From Streptomyces avermitilis MA-4680 = NBRC 14893 (GTDB lineage: Bacteria; Actinomycetota; Actinomycetes; Streptomycetales; Streptomycetaceae), in the NCBI RefSeq assembly GCF_000009765.2, contig NC_003155.5:3224001-3288000 (forward strand): a stretch of 64,000 bases of DNA. The letters run 5' to 3'. Within the stretch, counting starts at the first letter, position 1. Every line of letters begins with the position of its first letter. The notes beneath the pieces are model-generated. The model had not been told where the DNA came from and ran no database searches. It saw nothing but the letters and a program-made list of their open reading frames with translations. Positions 47,902 to 57,060 of the stretch are shown piece after piece. Made by a program: the position numbers and the translations under genes.

Positions 47902-48485
47902 CGTGCGTCTTCGCACGTAGAGGCGGCGCGACCGTACCAAAACGTTCCCTCGCCGTAACGACGGGACCGGATCGGCTCGAAGCCGTCCGGCCACCGGAAT
48001 TCGCCGCCTCTGGTGCTGCGCTCCACGGTGACGAGGGCTTCGCCCGCGAGCCAGCCCCCCGTGCGGAGTGTGAGCAGAATCTCGCGAAGATCGTCGTCCG
48101 AGACCGCGTACGGGGGGTCGAGGAAGACGATGTCGTACGGGTCCGCCGACGCCGGAGTCTGGACGATCTGTTCCGCTTTGCCCGCTCTGACCTCGGCGCC
48201 GGGGAGGCCCAGCGACTTCACGTTCTCGCGGACGGTGCGGACCGCGCGGGTGTCGGCCTCCACCAGGAGGGTGTGCCCGGCGCCCCGGCTGAGCGCCTCC
48301 AGGCCGACGGCGCCGGAGCCGGCGTACAGGTCGAGGACCCGCTCGCCGTCCAGCGGGCCGCCGAGGAGGGCCTGCCAGGTGGAGAAGAGGCCCTCGCGCG
48401 CGCGGTCGGAGGTGGGACGGGTGCCGTTGCCCGGCGGGACGGCCAGACGGCGTCCGCCGGCCCGACCGGCGATCACGCGGGTCAT
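47898..48485 (-). CDS. rsmD: 16S rRNA (guanine(966)-N2)-methyltransferase RsmD
   Basis: A 195-residue SAM methyltransferase modifying G966 of 16S rRNA. Motif I is [19 protein letters not shown] and the catalytic motif IV DPPY is in [10 protein letters not shown]; the N-terminus [17 protein letters not shown] is family-typical. The gene ends in an ATGA overlap with coaD. recG is upstream with 39 bases between. Confidence 0.95.
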   Translation of the reverse strand: MTRVIAGRAGGRRLAVPPGNGTRPTSDRAREGLFSTWQALLGGPLDGERVLDLYAGSGAVGLEALSRGAGHTLLVEADTRAVRTVRENVKSLGLPGAEVRAGKAEQIVQTPASADPYDIVFLDPPYAVSDDDLREILLTLRTGGWLAGEALVTVERSTRGGEFRWPDGFEPIRSRRYGEGTFWYGRAASTCEDAR

Positions 48486-48524
48486 GAGGGTCCTTTGCGC
48501 TCGTGATGTGTCGGGCCCAGTCTG

Positions 48525-51500
48525 TCAGCCCTTGTCCAGGTACTGCTCGCGCTCCTCGTCCAGCAAGGCCTCCAGGGCGGTGCGCAGGCCCGGGAGGTGC
48601 CCCAGCTCCGGGTCGGCGGCGACCACTGCGGCCGCCTCCTCGCGGGCCTCGGCGATGATCTCCTCGTCCTCGATGACGGCGAGCATGCGCAGCGAGGAGC
48701 GGACGCCGGACTGGGCCTGGCCGAGGACGTCGCCCTCGCGGCGCTGTTCGAGGTCGATGCGGGAGAGCTCGAAGCCGTCGAGGGTGGACGCCACCGCGTT
48801 CAGCCGCTGGCGGGCCGGGCTCGCCTCGGGCATCTCGGTCACCAGGAGACAGAGCCCGGCGGCCGAGCCACGGCCGACGCGGCCGCGCAACTGGTGCAGC
48901 TGGGAGACGCCGAAACGGTCCGCGTCCATGATCACCATCGCGGTGGCGTTGGGCACGTTCACCCCGACCTCGATGACCGTCGTCGCGACCAGGACGTCCC
49001 TCTCGCCGGCGGCGAAGCGGCGCATCACGGCGTCCTTGTCGTCGGGCGGCATCCGCCCGTGCAGGACCTCCACCCCCAGGCCCTGGAGCGGGCCCTTGGC
49101 GAGCTGGTCCGCGACCTCCAGGACGGCGAGCGGGGGCCGCTTCTCGGCCTCGTCCTCCGGGGACTTCTTCTTGGCCTTCTTGGGGTCGTCCTCCTCGTCA
49201 CCGATGCGGGCGCACACGACGTACGCCTGATGGCCCTTGCCGACCTCCTCCCGCACGCGCTCCCAGGCGCGCGCGAGGAAGTGGGGCTTGTCGGCGGCCG
49301 GGACGACATGGCTGGCGATCGGCGAGCGGCCGGCGGGGAGCTGGTCGAGGACGGAGGTCTCCAGATCGCCGAAGACGGTCATGGCGACGGTCCGCGGAAT
49401 GGGCGTGGCGGTCATGACGAGCAGGTGCGGCGGCTGCTTGCCCTTGCCGCGCAGGGCGTCGCGCTGCTCGACCCCGAAGCGGTGCTGCTCGTCCACCACG
49501 ACCAGACCGAGGTCGTGGAACTGCACCTTGTCCTCGATCAGCGCGTGCGTGCCGATGACGATCCCGGCCTCACCGGTGACGAGGTCGAGCAGGGCCTGCC
49601 GCCGCGCGGCGGCGCCCATGGAGCCGGTGAGCAGCACGACCTTCGTGGAGTGCTCGGCCCCGCCGAGCATCCCGCCCTCGGCCAGCTCGCCCATCATCTC
49701 CGTGATGGAGCGGTGGTGCTGCTGGGCGAGCACTTCGGTGGGGGCGAGCATGGCGGCCTGCCCGCCGGAGTCGACGACGGCGAGCATGGCGCGGAGCGCC
49801 ACCATGGTGTTGTGGGTCACTGTGAAGTTGTCAGTGACATAAGCGTGGCTCGGGTGACCGACACTGATGCACTGGGCCGGTTTGCGACCTACGTACTCGA
49901 CGGCTCGAATGCCTCGTCGGAATGTGTTGTATTTCGGGCGCGGGCGCACGCGATCGGCCTTACGGGACAGCCTGAAGGGCGCGTACTCATCAGGGAGCGC
50001 CACCGACACATGGAACGCGGCCTTCTCGGGCAGCACTCGCGCCCGGCCCCCCAGCGAACGCACGAGCCAGGCGACATCCTCTGCGAGTCTGAGCGATGCG
50101 GAGCGGAGAGAGACGCTCATCCCATCCGCGTGCACCGTGCCGTCAGTGTCCAGAAGCCCTTGCAGGAGCGAGAGACGGTTCTTGATCGACGTGTTCTTGA
50201 AGTCCTCGGGAATGAACTTGCCGTGGGACGTCTTACCCCACAGATCCAGCCTGCGCAGAGCCTGGATGACAGGATTCCGCACACCGCCGGAGCGCTGCTT
50301 CAGCTGGATGGTGTAGTCGCAGCGGGAACCCGTCACGGGAACCAGCCGGCAGTCAGGTGCCACGGCATCCGCCGCAGCGTCGCGGATCTCGTCATCGACC
50401 GTGGACAAACGCAGATTGTGTCGGAATGAGCCGTCGCCCAACAGCAGCCCGAAAAGATAGGGATCCAGTGGCAGGCCGACATCCGGTCCCAGGTCGACCG
50501 GGGTCGCGGCAGGGACGTACCACTTTGACGACCCGTTCGCCTTGAACGTGTCGAGGCGGATCTCCCGCGTGGTCATCACCTTGGGCGTCTGGCCACGATG
50601 CCACCCGCAACTCGTACCGACGATCCAGAGGTGCTCGTCGTCGCACTCCACGGAACTTCCGTCGGAGAGAACGATGCGCCAGACGTCACGCACTCCCTGG
50701 GGGAATACCCCGTCGATCAGTGCGATCTCTCCGTTGGGCACGACAACCTCGTCGCCCTCCCGCAGGTCTCCCATCCGTCGGAAACCCGTGGGGGCCAGCA
50801 CCAGCGAGTCGAGGGGCTGAGCCTTACCGGAACCCACCTCTCCCTGGAGCAGCCGGTGCATCGGGTGCTCGGTCGCCAGGTCGTCGAAGATCTCCTTGGA
50901 GACCTTCTGCTGGCCTTCGGTGAGGGTGAAGGGGAGCTTGGCGTCGAAGGCGGTGAGGAGGCCGTCGGGCTTGGGTTTCCTTGCCGCGGCCGGGAGTTGG
51001 GCGTCGGCGTGGCGGCGGCGGGCCAGGGCCACCTGGAGGACGAAGGCCTCGTCCCACTTCAGGCGGGCGCGGGCGTCCTCGATGTCCGCCTTGGTGTGGG
51101 GGCGGTGGATCTTCAGGAGGGCCTCGGGCAGGGAGATCAGGCCACGGCCGTCCCGGAGGGAGTCGGGGAGCGGGTCGAGCGCCTCCTGGACGCTCGGCAG
51201 CACCGTCTGCACGGACTTGGCGATCTTCCAGGACTCCAGCTTGGCGGTGGCCGGGTAGATCGGGATGAGGGCGCCGGCCCAGCTGTCCACGCTCTCCGCG
51301 GCTTCGTCGTCGGCGCCGCGCAGCAGCTCGTACGCCGGATGGGCCAGCTGGAGGCGGCGGTTGAAGACGGAGACCTTGCCCGAGAACATCGCGCGTGTGC
51401 CCGGCAGGAGGTCCTTGTGCGGCTTGTGCACGCCGTTGCCGAAGAAGACCAGCTGGAGGCGGCCGCTGCCGTCGGTGATGGTCACTTCGAGGCGCTGGCC

Positions 51501-51752
51501 CTTGCCGCGGGGTGCCTTGGCCGAGGCGAAGGTGTGCAGGCGGGCGTCGGCGACCTGGGCGACCACCGTCACATGCTCGTCCATGGGCAGGTCGGCGAGG
51601 TGGGTGAGCTGCCCGCGCTCCTCGTACCTGCGCGGATAGTGGTGCAGCAGGTCTCCGACGGTGTGCAGGCCGAGGTGCTCGGCCATCACCTTCGCGGTGG
51701 CGGGTCCGAGCACCTTCTTCAGTGGTTCTTCGAGCGCGGGCACGAGATCCAT
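48525..51752 (-). CDS. recG: ATP-dependent DNA helicase RecG, interrupted by an intein
   Basis: RecG unwinds and remodels stalled replication forks and Holliday junctions. The 1075-codon frame consists of RecG exteins (about 737 residues, the usual length) with a 338-residue intein inserted inside Walker A (GEVGSGK, then intein, then TMVAL). The N-terminal wedge domain, helicase motif II-type DEQHRFG, motif QLRGRVGRG, and the C-terminal [25 protein letters not shown] are all intact, so the spliced protein should be functional. Without splicing the P-loop is cut and no ATPase is expected. ATG 51752 gives [11 protein letters not shown]; the longer frame is upstream junk. It is divergent from the HSP90-like gene. 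Confidence 0.95.
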   Translation of the reverse strand: MDLVPALEEPLKKVLGPATAKVMAEHLGLHTVGDLLHHYPRRYEERGQLTHLADLPMDEHVTVVAQVADARLHTFASAKAPRGKGQRLEVTITDGSGRLQLVFFGNGVHKPHKDLLPGTRAMFSGKVSVFNRRLQLAHPAYELLRGADDEAAESVDSWAGALIPIYPATAKLESWKIAKSVQTVLPSVQEALDPLPDSLRDGRGLISLPEALLKIHRPHTKADIEDARARLKWDEAFVLQVALARRRHADAQLPAAARKPKPDGLLTAFDAKLPFTLTEGQQKVSKEIFDDLATEHPMHRLLQGEVGSGKAQPLDSLVLAPTGFRRMGDLREGDEVVVPNGEIALIDGVFPQGVRDVWRIVLSDGSSVECDDEHLWIVGTSCGWHRGQTPKVMTTREIRLDTFKANGSSKWYVPAATPVDLGPDVGLPLDPYLFGLLLGDGSFRHNLRLSTVDDEIRDAAADAVAPDCRLVPVTGSRCDYTIQLKQRSGGVRNPVIQALRRLDLWGKTSHGKFIPEDFKNTSIKNRLSLLQGLLDTDGTVHADGMSVSLRSASLRLAEDVAWLVRSLGGRARVLPEKAAFHVSVALPDEYAPFRLSRKADRVRPRPKYNTFRRGIRAVEYVGRKPAQCISVGHPSHAYVTDNFTVTHNTMVALRAMLAVVDSGGQAAMLAPTEVLAQQHHRSITEMMGELAEGGMLGGAEHSTKVVLLTGSMGAAARRQALLDLVTGEAGIVIGTHALIEDKVQFHDLGLVVVDEQHRFGVEQRDALRGKGKQPPHLLVMTATPIPRTVAMTVFGDLETSVLDQLPAGRSPIASHVVPAADKPHFLARAWERVREEVGKGHQAYVVCARIGDEEDDPKKAKKKSPEDEAEKRPPLAVLEVADQLAKGPLQGLGVEVLHGRMPPDDKDAVMRRFAAGERDVLVATTVIEVGVNVPNATAMVIMDADRFGVSQLHQLRGRVGRGSAAGLCLLVTEMPEASPARQRLNAVASTLDGFELSRIDLEQRREGDVLGQAQSGVRSSLRMLAVIEDEEIIAEAREEAAAVVAADPELGHLPGLRTALEALLDEEREQYLDKG
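49809..50822 (-). mobile_element. Class 3-like intein with LAGLIDADG homing endonuclease in RecG
   Basis: A 338-residue intein located exactly between GSGK and T of the RecG P-loop. It begins [26 protein letters not shown] (in part) and ends DNFTVTHN, with Thr as the +1 extein residue. Residue 1 is Ala, so the normal N-terminal nucleophile is absent. Class 3 inteins use instead a Cys in block F with a Trp in block B and a Thr in block G: here Trp66 (EHLWIV), Cys318 (PAQCISVG) and Thr336 (VTHN) match. Two LAGLIDADG motifs ([11 protein letters not shown] about 123-133 and [12 protein letters not shown] about 219-230) mark the endonuclease. GC is lower than in the flanking exteins. Confidence 0.92.
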
Positions 51753-52138
51753 TGCACACCACGGCACTGACATTGCCGTATACGCCCTGGAAAGCCGCTG
51801 GTCAGACGGCTCGTTCCGGACCCGGTACCGGTCGTCGGGGACCCGTCGCCGGTCCGCGGGGCGGGCCTCGTGGCGTCCGGAGCGTGCGCTCGCAAGGCGC
51901 GGGGAGGTCCGCGACGAGGCCCGCGAAGGGAGTCCCCCCGGTCCTTGCACCTTGGCGGAGGAGCTGCCGGGCCGTTCCCGCAGCACGGCGAGCGTGTGCG
52001 CCAGGCGACGCGAGGCAGGCAGAAATGCGAGTACAGGGCCTAAGATGGCGCGCCCCGGCCATCCCCTCGCGGTCGCCTCCTCCCGGGACCGCCCGACCCC
52101 GCGCCGTCGCCCGTCCCCCCACCAACGGCGCTGCGACG
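51753..52138. other. Divergent region between recG and the HSP90-like gene
   Basis: A 386-base gap. No conserved short gene is visible; the long frames that cross it are read-throughs of recG or the HSP90-like gene. It should hold both promoters; I do not see a clear HspR or CIRCE-like heat-shock element. Confidence 0.5.
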
Positions 52139-53977
52139 ATGGACTCCCAGACCTCACAGTCATCCCAGGCATCCCAGTCACCGCATACGTTCCAGGTCGA
52201 CCTGCGCGGCCTCGTGGACCTCCTCTCCCATCACCTCTACTCCAGTCCGAAGGTCTATCTGCGCGAGCTGTTGCAGAACGCCGTGGACGCGATCACCGCC
52301 CGCCGGACCGAGCAGCCCGAAGCGCCCGCGCGGGTGCGCTTGTACGCGGAGGGCGGCACCCTGCGTGTGGAGGACTCCGGCGTGGGGCTCACCGAGTCCG
52401 ACGTGCACAGCCTCCTCGCGACGATCGGCCGCAGTTCCAAGCGGGACGACGGCCTCCAGGAGGCCCGCTCCGACTTTCTCGGGCAGTTCGGCATCGGACT
52501 GCTGGCGTGCTTCGTGGTCGCCGAGCGCATCCGGGTCGTGAGCCGCAGCGCGCGTACGCCCGACGCGGCGCCCGTGGAGTGGACGGCGGCCGACGACGGC
52601 TCGTACACCGTGCGGACGCTGCCGCACGAGGCGCGCCCCGAGCCCGGTACCACCGTGCACCTGGTGGCACGGGCCGGGGCCGCCGACTGGCTGTCCGCGG
52701 AGCGGGTCCTGTCGCTGGCGCGGGACTTCGGGTCGCTGCTGCCGTACGACGTCCGGGTGGGCGACGAGGCGATCACCGATCTGCCGGCGCCCTGGGACCG
52801 CTCGTACCCGAGCCCCACCACCCGCAGGGTGGCGCTGGCGCGGCACTGCCACGACCTGTTCGGCTTCACGCCCCTGGACTCGATCGAGCTGAACGTGCCG
52901 CTCGCCGGGATCCGGGGCGTGGCGTACGTGCTGCCGTCCGCGGTCAGCCCCGCCCAGCGCGCGAGCCACCGTGTGCACCTGAAGGGCATGCTGCTCACCG
53001 AGCGCGCCGAACAGCTGCTGCCCGACTGGGCGTTCTTCGTGCGCTGCGTCCTGGACACGGACAGTCTGCGCCCCACGGCCTCGCGCGAGTCGCTGTACGA
53101 GGACGAGACGCTGGCGGCGGTGCGGGAGGCGCTGGGCGAGCGGATACGGGCCTGGCTTACGGGTCTCGCGGCCGGTGACCCGGATCGTCTGGCGGCCTTC
53201 CTCTCCGTGCACTACCTGGGCGTGAAGTCCCTGGCGCGGCACGACAAGGAGATGCTGCGCACGATGCTGCCGTGGCTCCCCTTCGAGACGACCGACGGGC
53301 GGCTGTCCCTGGAGGAGTTCGCGCAGCGGCACCCGGTGGTGCACTTCACGCGGACCGTGGAGGAGTACCGCCAGGTCGCGCCGATCGCGTCCGCGCAGGG
53401 CGTCGGGGTCGTCAACGGCGGCTACACGTACGACAGCGAGCTGGTGGAGGCGCTGCCCTCGGTCCGCCCGGGAACGGTGGTGGCCGAGCTGGACGCCGAC
53501 ACGGTCACCGCCCACCTGGACGCGGTCGACCCGGCCGAGGAGCTGGCGCTGTCCGGCTTCCTGTCCGCGGCCCGCGCCAAGCTCGATCCCCTGGGCTGCG
53601 ACGTGGTCCTGCGTTCCTTCCACCCGCTGTCCGTGCCGGCGCTGCACCTGGACGACCGGGCGGCCCGTCACGAGCAGGCCCGCGCGGAGGCCGAGGAGCA
53701 GGCGGACGACCTGTGGGCCGGCATCCTCGGCTCCCTGCGGGGCAGTGCCCCACGCGCGCGTCTGGTGCTCAACCACCTCAACCCGCTGATCCGGCGGATC
53801 AGTTCCCTGGACGACCGGGAGCTGATCGGCACGGCCACGGAGTCCCTGTACGGACAGGCCCTGCTGATGGCCCAGCGCCCGCTGCGCCCGGCCGACTCCG
53901 CGCTCCTCAACCGCGCTTTCATAGGCCTCCTCGAATGGGCCACCCACCCCAGCTTCCCGGAGGACGGTGCCCGATGA
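52139..53977 (+). CDS. HSP90-family chaperone-like protein
   Basis: A 612-residue protein with a GHKL ATPase domain of HSP90 type: ELLQNAVDA at residues 43-51, EDSGVG at 78-83 and GQFGIG at 115-120, all ATP-binding motifs. A middle domain (LDSIELNVPLAGIRGVAYVLP, RASHRVHLKGMLLTE, RCVLDTDSLRPTASRE) corresponds to HtpG, while the C-terminal third is diverged and ends EDGAR with no MEEVD-type tail. ATG 52139. The next gene, encoding a large TPR protein, starts within its stop codon (ATGA). It resembles a separate actinobacterial HtpG-like branch; client proteins unknown. Confidence 0.88.
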   Translation: MDSQTSQSSQASQSPHTFQVDLRGLVDLLSHHLYSSPKVYLRELLQNAVDAITARRTEQPEAPARVRLYAEGGTLRVEDSGVGLTESDVHSLLATIGRSSKRDDGLQEARSDFLGQFGIGLLACFVVAERIRVVSRSARTPDAAPVEWTAADDGSYTVRTLPHEARPEPGTTVHLVARAGAADWLSAERVLSLARDFGSLLPYDVRVGDEAITDLPAPWDRSYPSPTTRRVALARHCHDLFGFTPLDSIELNVPLAGIRGVAYVLPSAVSPAQRASHRVHLKGMLLTERAEQLLPDWAFFVRCVLDTDSLRPTASRESLYEDETLAAVREALGERIRAWLTGLAAGDPDRLAAFLSVHYLGVKSLARHDKEMLRTMLPWLPFETTDGRLSLEEFAQRHPVVHFTRTVEEYRQVAPIASAQGVGVVNGGYTYDSELVEALPSVRPGTVVAELDADTVTAHLDAVDPAEELALSGFLSAARAKLDPLGCDVVLRSFHPLSVPALHLDDRAARHEQARAEAEEQADDLWAGILGSLRGSAPRARLVLNHLNPLIRRISSLDDRELIGTATESLYGQALLMAQRPLRPADSALLNRAFIGLLEWATHPSFPEDGAR

Positions 53978-56910
53978 GCCAGACCATGGACTTCGACACG
54001 CTGCGCCGGGCGATGGCGGACAACTACGAGCAGCCGGAGGGCCCCGCCCGCAACGCGCGCGCGGAGCAGCTGCTCACCGAGGCGGAGAAGCTGAACATCC
54101 CGCTCGCCGTGATCGAGGCGCTCGGGCACCAGCTGAAGGTCTACAACTACAGCTCCGAGAAGGACAAGATGTTCGTCCCCTTCGCGCGTCTGCTGCGCAT
54201 GTGGGACGAGCGGCCCGAGGACTTCGACGAGTACGAGATCCACTCGCTGCACTGGGTCTTCAAGTGGATGTCGGCGGGCATGCTGGGCCAGCCGCACATC
54301 CCGCTCGCCTCCATAGAGAAGTGGCTCGGCGAGATGGAGCACCGCTACCGTCTGGCCGGCCACTCCGAACGAGCGGTGCGCAGCGCCGAGTTCAGCGTCG
54401 CGAACCACATCGGGGACCTGGCGCGCGCCGAACGGGCGTACGCCGCCTGGCTGGCCGCCGACCGGGACAGCATGGCCGACTGCCACGCGTGCGAGCTGCA
54501 CGACCAGGGCTGGTGGCAGGCGCGCAAGGGCGCGGACGCCGACGCCCTGGAGGTGTGGCGCCCGGTCGTGGAGGGCGAGTACGTGTGCGCCCACGAGCCG
54601 CACGCGATCCTCGCCTCCTCCCTGGTGCCGCTGTTGCGCCTGGGCCGCCTGGACGAGGCGCGGGCGCACCACCTGCGTGGCTTCAGGCTGATCCGCCCGA
54701 TGGAGAGCATGCGCGGTGCGTACGCGGACCACGTGGAGTTCTGCGCGCTCTCCGGCAACGAGGCACGCGCCCTCGAACTCCTGGCCGAGCGGCCCGCCTA
54801 CTTCACGGACTCCGGAGAGCCGCGCAGCAAGCTGGACTTCATGGCCGTGGTGGCCCTGCTGATGGACCGGCTCGTCGAACTGGGCCTCGGCGAGCAGACG
54901 GTCCCCGGTCCGGCCGGCCGTGTGTGGAGCGCGCGCGAACTCGCCGCCCACGCGCGCGCGGAGGCGCTCGCGCTGGCCGCCCGTTTCGACGAGCGCAACG
55001 GCACGGCCCACGTCAGCGAGCGCGCCCGCGAGCGGATGGACCGGCGCCCGCTGGTGGACCGGCTGCCGCTGGGCGTGCGCTCGACGCGCCCGGCACCGAC
55101 GGCGCCCCGGCCGCCGGCCGCCCCGGACTCCGCCCCGGCCCCGGCCGTGGAACGGGATCTGCGGGACGTACTGGCCGAGGCACGCGGCCGCTCGGACGCG
55201 CTGCGCCCGGACGCCATGGACGCGTGGGCGGCGGTGGCACGCGCCGCCGGGGACCACGAGCTGGACGCCCGCGACCGCGCGGAGATCGCCGACCACGAGG
55301 CGATGAGCCGCGGCCCGGAGGGCGCCCCGCTCTTCGAACGGGCGGCCGAGCTGTACGCGGAGGCGGGCGACCCCGGGGAGGCGCTCGCGGCACGCGCGCG
55401 TGGAGCGTACGTACGCGCCCTGACGGGGCACTCCGACGACGCGCTGCGGACGATCAACGACCTGCACCGGCAGGTCCGCGCCCTGTTCGCAAAGGACGGG
55501 ACCGGGGTGCGGCAGACGGCGGCCGTGCTGGTGGGACGGGCGCGCATTCTGGTGCACCGGGTGCATGAGACGGAGGGCGCGGGCACGACCGTGGCCGCCG
55601 CCGAGGAGGCCGTACGGGAGCTGCTGGAGTTCGCCGAGCCGCACATCGCACAGGTGCGGCTGGCCTCGCGGGCCGCCGAGGCGCGGGCGATGCTCGGGGA
55701 GCTGGCGGCACTCACCGGGGACGCGATGACGGCGGCGGAGCTGCTGGCTCAGGCGGCGGAAGGTTTCCTCGCCGCCGGGCTGCCGTGGTTCGCGGTGGAA
55801 TACGAGGCGCGGCTCGCCGGGATCGCCCGGGAGCTCGGCGACGCGGTGGAGGCGGAGCGGGCGGCGCGCTCGGCGCTGGAGCACGGTGTGGAGTACCTGG
55901 AGCCGGCGGGACAGGCGCAACTGCATCTCCAGCTGGCCGAAGTGCTGGGCACGACGGGGCAGTTCGGTCCCGCCGCGGAGCACGCCCTGGAGGCGGCGCA
56001 CTGGGCCGACGAGGCGGGCGAGGGCCCGACGTTCGGCGCCTGGGCACGGCACCAGCTGGGTGGTTTCCTCCTCCAGCAGGGGCGGTGGGCCGAGGCGGCG
56101 GAGGTGCTGGAGTCCGCGCTGCCCGATCTGACCGCCGAGACGCACGGCGACGGGGCGCTCGTGCAGACCCAGTGGTGGCTCGGCGACTGCCACACCGAGC
56201 TGGGGGAGCACCGGGAGGCCGCGGAGCGCTGGCTGCGGGCCGCGGAGATCGCCCGGCACTGGCCGGAGCAGCGTGACCACGCGATGCTGGCGCATCTGGC
56301 CGCGGAGGCCCTCGGCCACGCGGGCCTGCCGGCCGAGGCGGACCGGGCGTACACGCGGGCCGGTGACCTCTGGCGCGACCTGGGCAACGTCCACGGCCTG
56401 GCACGTGCCCTGCGCGCCCGCGCCTGGCTCGCGGCGCGGGAGGAGGACGAACTCGACCCGGCGCGGGAGCTGATGGCGCAGGCGGTGCGGGAGTGCGAGG
56501 CGGCGCTGGAGGGCGCCACCGAGGGCGAGGACGGCGCGCGGGAGCGACTCGTCGCCGAACTCGGCCACACCCACCGGCAGTTCGGCGACCTCGTCGCACG
56601 GTCGGTGCAGGACGGGGACCGGGGCGCCGACTTCCAGGGGGCGTTCGAGGAGGCGCTGGGCCACGTCACGCGGGCGGTCGCGGTGTTCGCACCGCTCGGC
56701 GCGAGCGCGCTCGACCTGCGTACGGGCGCGGAACTGGCGGCGGGCTGGCTGGAGGCCGACCTCCACCGCCCCGCCGAGGCGACCGCACGCGCGCGTGCGG
56801 TCCTCGCGGCCTACGCGAACCGGCAGGAGGCGGACGACGAGACAGCACGGGCGCGGTGCGCGGAGGCGGACCGGATGCTGGAGCTGCTGGGGACGCGGAC
56901 GGGACAGTGA
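53974..56910 (+). CDS. Large TPR-repeat protein coupled to HSP90-like gene
   Basis: A 978-residue helical protein without signal peptide or membrane segment. Residues about 1-370 include MDFDTLRRAMADNYEQPEGPARNARAEQLL and a conserved region (GHQLKVYNYSSEKDKMFVPFARLL, ELHDQGWWQAR), and the remainder is a series of degenerate TPR repeats (AAELYAEAGDPGEALAARARG, AAEVLESALPDLTAETHGDGALVQTQWWLGDCH). A linker rich in Pro and Ala lies near residues 365-390. The 4-base overlap with the HSP90-like gene strongly suggests coupled function, perhaps a co-chaperone or client adaptor. I know no published name. Confidence 0.85.
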   Translation: MSQTMDFDTLRRAMADNYEQPEGPARNARAEQLLTEAEKLNIPLAVIEALGHQLKVYNYSSEKDKMFVPFARLLRMWDERPEDFDEYEIHSLHWVFKWMSAGMLGQPHIPLASIEKWLGEMEHRYRLAGHSERAVRSAEFSVANHIGDLARAERAYAAWLAADRDSMADCHACELHDQGWWQARKGADADALEVWRPVVEGEYVCAHEPHAILASSLVPLLRLGRLDEARAHHLRGFRLIRPMESMRGAYADHVEFCALSGNEARALELLAERPAYFTDSGEPRSKLDFMAVVALLMDRLVELGLGEQTVPGPAGRVWSARELAAHARAEALALAARFDERNGTAHVSERARERMDRRPLVDRLPLGVRSTRPAPTAPRPPAAPDSAPAPAVERDLRDVLAEARGRSDALRPDAMDAWAAVARAAGDHELDARDRAEIADHEAMSRGPEGAPLFERAAELYAEAGDPGEALAARARGAYVRALTGHSDDALRTINDLHRQVRALFAKDGTGVRQTAAVLVGRARILVHRVHETEGAGTTVAAAEEAVRELLEFAEPHIAQVRLASRAAEARAMLGELAALTGDAMTAAELLAQAAEGFLAAGLPWFAVEYEARLAGIARELGDAVEAERAARSALEHGVEYLEPAGQAQLHLQLAEVLGTTGQFGPAAEHALEAAHWADEAGEGPTFGAWARHQLGGFLLQQGRWAEAAEVLESALPDLTAETHGDGALVQTQWWLGDCHTELGEHREAAERWLRAAEIARHWPEQRDHAMLAHLAAEALGHAGLPAEADRAYTRAGDLWRDLGNVHGLARALRARAWLAAREEDELDPARELMAQAVRECEAALEGATEGEDGARERLVAELGHTHRQFGDLVARSVQDGDRGADFQGAFEEALGHVTRAVAVFAPLGASALDLRTGAELAAGWLEADLHRPAEATARARAVLAAYANRQEADDETARARCAEADRMLELLGTRTGQ

Positions 56911-56985
56911 CCCGGGTCGCCGGGTGCCTGTCGCACGGACGGGCACCCGGCACACAGCAGCTCCTGGCCCTTTGCCCCCTGCTCC

Positions 56986-57057
56986 ACGGCCCTTACGTCC
57001 CTAACGGCCCTCACGGCCCTCACGGCCCGCACGGCCCGCACGGCCCGCACGGCAGGG
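56986..57057. repeat. 9-bp tandem repeat (about eight copies)
   Basis: Consecutive units of consensus ACGGCCCnC begin at 56986, 56995 (diverged), 57004, 57013, 57022, 57031, 57040 and 57049, between the convergent TPR and DAK2-domain genes and ending next to the DAK2 stop codon. A simple slippage-type minisatellite. Confidence 0.85.
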
Positions 57058-57060
57058 CCC

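Noticed and set aside
49809..50822. RecG insertion as a decayed, non-splicing intein because it lacks Cys1/Ser1
   Set aside because: All class 3 residues, the terminal His-Asn and both endonuclease motifs are intact and in frame, which argues against decay.
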